This document shows positions 57,484-64,000 of a DNA stretch of 64,000 nucleotides, in pieces. Made by a program: the position numbers and the translations under genes. The notes beneath the pieces are model-generated. The model was given only the letters and a program-made list of their open reading frames with translations. It did no database searches and was not told where the DNA came from. Origin of the DNA: Hortaea werneckii (Eukaryota; Ascomycota; Dothideomycetes; Mycosphaerellales; Teratosphaeriaceae); the NCBI GenBank assembly GCA_037044905.1, contig JBAOKB010000061.1:186001-250000 (forward strand). The letters run 5' to 3'. The first letter of the stretch is position 1, and each line of letters begins with the position of its first letter.

Positions 57484-60442
57484 TTAAGACTTCTTGCCAA
57501 AGCCCAAGCTGAACCGGCTCTTCTTCTTCGTCGGCGTCCTTTCAGGAGCGAAGCAGCGGCGCAGGCTTCGATTCTTCCGCTGTTTTGTTCACAGCTGCCA
57601 TCTTCGCTGCCGCAGTCGCTCCACTCTCTCCTGACTGAACGGTGACTTTGCCGCCGTGTGTGAAGTACGTGCGAGGCTTGTTGACAGTCCCAGCCGGCCG
57701 AGGGAATGCTGTAGGTCGAGTGCATCGTCCGGATAGACGGCTGACGGTTGTGGCCATACATGCCGTTGAACTGGCTATTCTTGTCGCCATCGGAGCCTTG
57801 ATCGCTTTCTGGGGACTATTCTCTGTGCGGGAATTAGCTACATGCTGTGATGTTGAGAAGCGAGGAAGATGCTTACCGTGACTGCTGAGCGGACTCCGTC
57901 TCATAGGAGCATGGAAAGAGTGGGCAGTGCGGCCTGAGAAAGGCCTTGGGCCAGGGGCACCTGTGGAGAAGCTCCGCGGCGCCTTGAGCCTACCAGCGGA
58001 AGAGTAATGTGCCGCCATAGGCGCTTGGAAAGGCATAGAGCTGATGGTGCTCATCTGAGGATGGTTCTGATTGGGGATATGAAAAGACGGAGGTGGTGAC
58101 ATTGCGCCGAGCGACCTTGGAGGGGCTAGCCTGCCCTGCATAGGGTTTTCGCCAGCTGGAATCTGGCCTTTGTATGAGAACCTTGCCGGGCTCCTGTCGT
58201 CTTCTTGAAGCTGGCTGTCCTCCGGCACTGAGCTGACAGTGGGTTTCGAGTACGACTTTGTCAGGATCGACATGTTACTATCGCTAGCACTCCTTGCAAG
58301 CAGTCGAGGACTTTTGGGCGCTTGCGATGCGTTCACGGCCGGCAATGGAGACTCGACGGCAGATGCTGGATTTGGTGCAGCAGGCTGCGCCTCACTTTGC
58401 TGCGTGGTCGGCAAAGCATCTGCGTGCCGAATGTTCGGCTCATTGACCTCTTTGCTCATTTCGTTCTCGGGCTGGGTCTCCGCTTCAGAGAATGCTTGAT
58501 TCGTTGGTGGAAGCCATGCCGAGTGTTCCGTTTCTGCCTCTTGTGGTTCCTTGACTTGAGGGCTCGATGATGGAGGAGGCGTTGCCGGCCGCTGCGCCGA
58601 CCTGATCGGGATTGCCGGAGGTTTCATCATCGACGGCGGCATGAATGCATCGCTGTGGTCAAAGATAGGCAATTCTTCTTCGTGCGCCTGGTCGCGGCCC
58701 CTCTCCATCTCCTGGGCTGGGAGCTCGACGGCTGGCACAGTCTGGATGTTGCACCAGCCCGCACAGATGTTACATCGTAAGCTTCATTCGATTGGGCCAA
58801 ATGGTCACGCAGCTCGTTCGCGAGGGATGGCCGCCTCTGGTGCGGAGACTGTTTTTGCCAGGCCGGCGTGAAGACTTCTTGCTGACCTTCGCGGCTTCTA
58901 ATGGATAGAGCTGGCGACATTGGACGCGGGATGTACATATGCGCGTACTGCTGCTGGATGCTTGGAGCAGGCGATGACACCCGCATCATTGGGGTGATTT
59001 CGGAGCGGCGAAGAGGGCGTACGCGGCCAACGGCTGTACCATTTTCGTCCAGAACGTCTCCGATACTGTTCACCTTCTGGCGCACGCAGTCTAAAATGTC
59101 ACCTTCGAAGAGCTCACCAATTGGATCGCCCTCCTCGTCAAGGACAATTCCCCTTTTGTTTACTTTGAAGCCTTCCAGCCGCGAGAGGAGAGGTGCACTA
59201 TCATCCAGTGGTAGAGGCGATACCACACGCTCAATGGGGTCGCGCCTTTCTCCAGGCGGAGGAGAAGGGTATCGAAACGGCTGGAGCCTGATTGCTTGAC
59301 GGCAGAGGCGAAGAGGAGCGGTAGTGAGCTTGATGGTCTGGCAATCTTTGGAGAGGGGGCGTGGAATGCCTTTCCGGTAGAGACAATGAAGGGTGAGAAT
59401 AATTCGTGGCGTAATGCTCTTTTGGAACGGCATTGGCGGTCAACTCGCGCTCCGGTAAAGTAGTGGACTCAGGTCGCACTTCCGTCATAGACGTTGCGTG
59501 CTGATTATGAGATATTGAGCATCATGCTGCACGTTGTGTGTCACCAGCTCTGGGCATTTTCAAATCTGGTTTGTTTCAAGGTGGATCTTGATCGGCTTGA
59601 TTTGAGCGAGCGTGAATCGTCCAGCTGTGAAGTTTGACGTTCAAGGTAGTTCTTGCTACTTTTCAACACGCCCTCAGGCGCTTTCTTTGGTGAGTGTGGA
59701 GCTGGGTAGTCGTGTGAGCCTTCTGACCAAGCAGGCTCCTGACCTAGCTCGTCGCCCAAATTCAGCTCTGGCAGAAACCCGCTGTTGGTACGAGGCAACT
59801 GGTGACCATTGACGTCCGCGAAAGCCATCTGCTCACTCGGCGCACGTGAGTGAACAACCGAACCATAGCCAGAATCGCCGGAATAGTGTGGCGGAAGGTA
59901 TCCACGGTCTCTTGCTGCAGTCTGCATCTTAATGTTTCCCATGATGGGACTGTCGAACGATGGCCTCTGGTAAGATGTGCCAAAATAGTCGTTGCGAGCA
60001 TGTCCACTGTTGAATAGTTGCGCCCAGCGGAAAGGTTCGGTGAGGTAGGCATTGGTGGGGCATCCGGGTCCGTCACAAAGGCCTCTGCGCTTTGATTCCT
60101 TTGGAGATGTGCCCTCGGAGAACGCGGAGCACCCGGATATTGTCCTGAGAAGGCGGGCGGTGATAAGAGGCCCTGCTGTGCCGGATGCGCTGTGTTCTGT
60201 ACACTGCCATTGTTTGCCGTTGCATAATCCCTAGCCTGAGCTGAGATCCTGTTCTGGCTAGCAGCCCGGATCTTCTCCCGTGTGGCCTTCTCGGTCGAGC
60301 CGCTTGCTGCATCCGAGCCAGCATGCTTAGGGATGTGTCGATACGGCGCGGGCGCTGGTTGCTCTCCGCCAGCTCCCTCTGGCTTCTCGCTGTCTTTCGT
60401 GTCAACCTTCTTGGATTTGCTTCTCCATTTGAATATAGGCAT
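57484..60442 (-). CDS. Large disordered protein with LEA/DUF3659-like repeats, several phase breaks
   Basis: Starts MPIFKWRSKSKKVDTKDSE and ends with the basic ERTPTKKKSRFSLGFGKKS at 57484. Most of the roughly 960 residues are Ser/Pro/Gln-rich and disordered. One folded patch near the middle reads LEGFKVNKRGIVLDEEGDPI then GELFEGDILDC and VNSIGDVLDENGTAVGRVRP, which matches the fungal DUF3659/LEA-type repeat unit, of unknown function. A short intron of 54 bp (about 57834-57887) splits the C-terminal region. Reading phase changes near 59994-60002, 58744 and 57790 (one base short) and near 59283, 57690 and 57545 (one too many). The join around 59480-59560 could be a 44-bp intron plus an indel and is unresolved. 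The gene as a whole is convincing, its exact protein is not. Confidence 0.65.
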
Positions 60443-61019
60443 GGTCCTTCGATATCAATGAGGCTTAGGCCTCTAGTTTGGAACGTGCTTCAACGGTGCA
60501 TACAAGTCGCAATAGAGGAATACTGGGTGGGTATTTGAAGTGGAAGAAGGTAACGAGAGCGATTAAATGGTCAGGACTCGAGGAGATAGATATGACGAAC
60601 AACAACTCAAATGGCAACATGGAGACGGGAAGCTACATTTACCCTCTTGTACCTCGTCCGCGCACCGGAGCTTGCACCCAGACCACTGGATTGGCCTCGA
60701 TGTGGCAGCACCGGTTCCCAAGTGGGAATTAACGTTATCGCGACTTGCACGAAGCGCGTGCTAAAGCAGCGTGCCGTTAAAGGTAAATCGTGATGGAGTT
60801 TAGACTCGAGCACGGCCGCTAGCTGGGCCGTGTTGCGGGAGCGGTCCTCCTCCTCCAGATGTGATCCATAGGACGATCATGCTGATGCGAAGCAGGCATT
60901 GTTTCCCTGGCGGCTCCGTGCAGTTGGCGAGATGGCTATTGCAGTCACCGCTTGGTCGGCAAATTCGCCGGCTATGCAAAGGATATTAGCCATTGAGATA
61001 GAGTTGTCGCGTTGGAGAT

Positions 61020-61102
<83 letters not shown>

Positions 61103-63587
61103 ACCGATGTCCTCGGAAGTAAGGCACTTTTCCCAAGTGAGGTTCGCAGCGTCCTTGGAGATGCATAACCTTTTCCCAAATCCCGACTGCCGACCATGGA
61201 ACGGCAACGCTTCGACTCCCGTCTTACCGAGTCAAACAGTCTCCCCGAGTGGTTACGAGCGTCATTTTCGCCAACTTGACTCGGCACCCGCGATGTTGGC
61301 AGGAGACTAGCATTCGTGGCCAAGCGGGATAATGGTGAGTTGCATACGCAGCACGCCACTGAATCCAAGCCACCCAGCGATTGTCCAAACCGTCCACCGG
61401 ACGTGCTGCATGCTGCTCGGCTCCTGTAATGCTATCAGTGCCCCTGCCAAGCGAGCTCCCACAAGGCAGAGCGTCTTCCTATTCGAGCTCAGCTCTTCTG
61501 CTTCGGTCTAGCCCATGGCGTCAACCATCCAGATCCGGCCTAGGAGGTAGAAAGGCTTTCCCGCATCCCGCAGCACCAAGTCGAGCCGAACAGCACTACG
61601 GGGCGACGTAGCACGTGGCAGGTAGATACATTGTACGAGACCATTGGAACAGGCGCCACCAGCGCGCAACCTGAACCACCATGGACACGGCTTGTCTCGT
61701 TATCAGCGGCGTGGTATGCCGACCGCGAGCCCAACAGACGGGTACGCTGGGGTGGTTCGGCCACGCGAGGCACGGCAGTCTTCGCCCCCGAACTATATGC
61801 CATATCCATGCCTATAGCGGCTAGCTAGCCCCGTCCCATCCAGCGTTTTGAGTCTGAGCTTCCAGACAATGCTACAGGGTGCGCCTTTCCACCGCAACCT
61901 TGAAGCGAAGTTGTTGACGAAGGCGCAGGACCTAGGGTCTTTCAGCTGCCTCTTGTGCCCCAACCTTCAGCCACGAGGACATTCGCGGCCTCTGGTAAGC
62001 TTATGCGACACCGCCCACCCTTCGATCATGGTGCCATCACGGCTAGCACAGAGGTTGCGTTCAGCTGAAACGGCTGTCACCCAAGACACTGTGGAGAGCG
62101 CCACGCCTGCCTAGGACCTGCGCCAGCATTTGGAAGCTGCTACATTGACGTTTGTGGGCAGTGCCAATCCCATCCTGAGGGCGGAAGCAGCAGCGGTTAG
62201 CCATACTACATGACCCTGTGCAAGCAAGAATTGCATTCCAATCTTCTTGTACCTAGACTTCCAGTGCGCACCCCAAATCACTCCAACACGATTAAGTCTC
62301 ACATCAGCGTTGTGGTGAACCTATCCCCAAAAGTATCACGTTTACCACAGCGACGATGAAAGGACGGCTCTTAGGGCTGACACGACCTTCGCAATGCCAA
62401 ACTTGCCGCGGCCTACGGAAATCTGGACCCGATCGAACGCTAACCAGGAGCCTAAAAACTTCGCAGCGGAGGGCAAGCGCACAATTAGAGTTTGGATTGA
62501 TTTGAGAGCACTGCAAGAATAATTACCTCCGGAGGGTACCTTTCTCATCAACTGCCAAAACGCCGACCGACTATTACGTCGGGGCTTTTCGATCGTGTAG
62601 ATCTTGCTGGTGTTATTTGCAATCATGGTTTTGACAGCAGCAGCCTACTACCTCGCCATAGGGAGGGTGGCACTACTAGACAAATCACTCCCTTAGCTGC
62701 TGTCACTCCGCGACTAGTCCCTCAAGTGCGTCCGATGACAGCTTATAAGCTTGACTGCAGGAGGTTTAGGCAAGTTTCCAAATTCTTATGAACTGTATAG
62801 TAATCAATCACACGTCTGTCTCAGCGTCCGGTGTGTACGTCCAGAACGAGCACAGCGCAATAGGAAGCCTGCGGATGCGACTTGGGGAAAGCAAAGGCTA
62901 GACCGAAAAGCGAAAAGCACCATCAGCCACCCAATCCTGTTAGCCTTCCATAGATGGAATGAGAAAATGAGAACCAATCTAAATGAATTTGTCGCTGGAG
63001 AAGGACTGTACACACAAAGGGATATCAATGCCTCAAAAAAAATTATGCTATGATACACATTCACACAGACGATCAGGCGCATCGGTTTTTGATTGTTTCT
63101 GCAAACCCAATTTCGCAACCTCCCATCCTTTTCTTCCATTTTCCCTTCCAGCAACGTGGCAAGACGAGCGGGTGCCATAGGACAGCGAGAACCAAAGTTT
63201 GAGACGTGGTTTTCCATCACAAGGTGACACAGCTGCAAGTGCAAACTTGCTCCTTTCGTTCTGACCCACTCCGGCTTCGTCCCCTCCTCCTGATCCAGTG
63301 TCGATGGGGTCTCGGTACTTTCTTCCATCTTCATCAGCGGACCTAAGCAGAAGCGGTGACAGCAGCTCAGCCGACCGGGATCAGACTCTCTGCCACCTTT
63401 CGAAGAGGAAGAAGGGCCTTCCACAGAGTCTCGCCTTGAATGGAATGACCCAAAGCACTTCCCACTAACGACTCCATACGAGGTCGCATTTGATGACGAG
63501 GCTCTGTCTCGACCTCTCTGCACACCTCAAATACCTTTCGTGTCATAGTCTCAAATGGTGTTGGCGTCTAGCCGGTCACGAAAAGGA
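60443..63587. other. 3.1-kb gene-poor stretch with ATG microsatellite
   Basis: Apart from the trinucleotide repeat at 61022-61102 I see only short overlapping open frames. The longest (239 codons, minus strand, 62804-63523) has no ATG start and no recognisable motif, and may be 3' untranslated DNA of the gene that ends at 63588. A decayed transposon or gene cannot be ruled out, but no terminal repeats or transposase fragments are visible. Confidence 0.5.
61022..61102. repeat. (ATG/GAT)n trinucleotide microsatellite, about 26 units
   Basis: An uninterrupted GAT/ATG repeat of roughly 80 bases. It produces poly-Met, poly-Asp, poly-His and poly-Ile in the various frames, none of which belongs to a gene. 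Confidence 0.95.
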
Positions 63588-64000
63588 TTATTTGCCCTGC
63601 TCTTCTTTCTTCTCCCCCGCATTCGAGGCGAGCTGGATAGGTTTGACCACGAACTTGTTCTCACTCCCCATATTCCGCGTCTTCAGACTTCCTTTCTTGT
63701 TAGCGAAGGCCGACTACCATCCTGCGAGGGCGCAGGCTGTCCGGCTTGTGCATCCTCGACCGGCTGTTCCAGCCCTTGAAGGTCCTTTGGCGGGGATCGC
63801 ACGCTCAAGTCCCCGCCCTGGATTTCTGCAGCTTTCGAGGGTAATTCGGAGTTCTGTGTCGCGCCTGGACTTGTGGAACCATCGAGTTGTACGTGATGGG
63901 TACCCGATGTGATGGAAGCGGCAGAGCTCCTCCGCTTATTCGACGAGGAGGCCCGTCCAGAGCCCATGAGCATACTCATTTCATCCTCTTCGTCGTCTTC
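63588..64000 (-). CDS. C-terminal part of an unknown protein, cut by the window edge
   Basis: The frame enters from beyond 64000 (EDDEEDEMSMLMGSGRASSS) and stays open through a Ser/Pro/Glu-rich disordered stretch. Near 63691-63692 one base is short; with it the protein continues SLKTRNMGSENKFVVKPIQL and ends SNAGEKKEEQGK at 63588. The last 35 residues look conserved in character (KFVVKPIQLAS), but I do not recognise the family. Without the extra base it would stop about 35 residues earlier. Confidence 0.55.

Noticed and set aside
61022..61310. Poly-Met, poly-Asp, poly-His and poly-Ile open frames
   Set aside because: They are all readings of one trinucleotide microsatellite.
62804..63523. 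239-codon open frame on the minus strand
   Set aside because: No ATG start, no recognisable motif, and probably downstream of the gene that ends at 63588; kept only as part of the gene-poor stretch.
1..64000. CRISPR arrays, insertion sequences, prophage or operon signals
   Set aside because: The window is eukaryotic; no spaced direct repeats, transposase or terminal inverted repeats were seen.

Overview
This is nuclear DNA from a filamentous ascomycete. The evidence is short GT-AG introns (41-277 bp, several with CTAAC-type branch sites), single-copy housekeeping genes of fungal type (BUR6/NC2-alpha, PIC2, a Cdc4-like F-box/WD40 protein, PDA1, HAT1, VPS17, MEF2, GUT1, PFS2), and lineage-restricted Pezizomycotina families (DUF7918-like, DUF3659-like, a lipocalin-like family, a GTTGGAG-repeat stress protein). 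Gene content and codon use fit a Dothideomycetes-like fungus, but the species cannot be named from sequence alone. I see no CRISPR array, rRNA gene, convincing tRNA, intact transposon or secondary-metabolite cluster.

Layout. 1-10 kb: BUR6-like corepressor (+), a possible degraded ORF, an RMD8/DUF155 membrane protein (-), a GDSL hydrolase (+). 10-22 kb: BAR-SH3 adaptor (+), mitochondrial phosphate carrier (+), Cdc4-like F-box/WD40 (-), PDH E1-alpha (-). 22-35 kb: an unknown protein (+), lipocalin-like protein (-), HAT1 (-), ZIP transporter (+), mitochondrial EF-G2 (-), VPS17 (+). 35-44 kb: SDR relic (+), class II CMLE/PcaB-like lyase (-), DUF7918-like protein (-), protein kinase (-), glycine-rich stress protein (-). 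45-53 kb: aquaglyceroporin (-), glycerol kinase (+), DGAT1-type acyltransferase (+); together these cover glycerol entry, phosphorylation and storage as triacylglycerol. 53-64 kb: PFS2 (+), SLC35F transporter (-), DUF3659-like protein (-), a gene-poor 3.1 kb stretch, and the 3' end of an unknown gene (-) at the window edge.

The most important caveat is that roughly 38 single-base phase changes interrupt otherwise convincing coding sequence, including essential genes. About two thirds are repaired by adding one base, mostly at a G/C run; the others by removing one base. I infer indel errors in the assembly rather than mass pseudogenisation, and I annotate these genes as whole CDSs with the break sites listed. 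Genes without breaks (BUR6, RMD8-like, the GDSL hydrolase, PIC2, PDA1, the DUF7918-like gene, the GTTGGAG protein, the aquaglyceroporin) can be taken as they stand. Exon boundaries were worked out by hand from splice signals and reading phase. In every phase-broken gene where I did the sum, the corrected coding length is a multiple of three.
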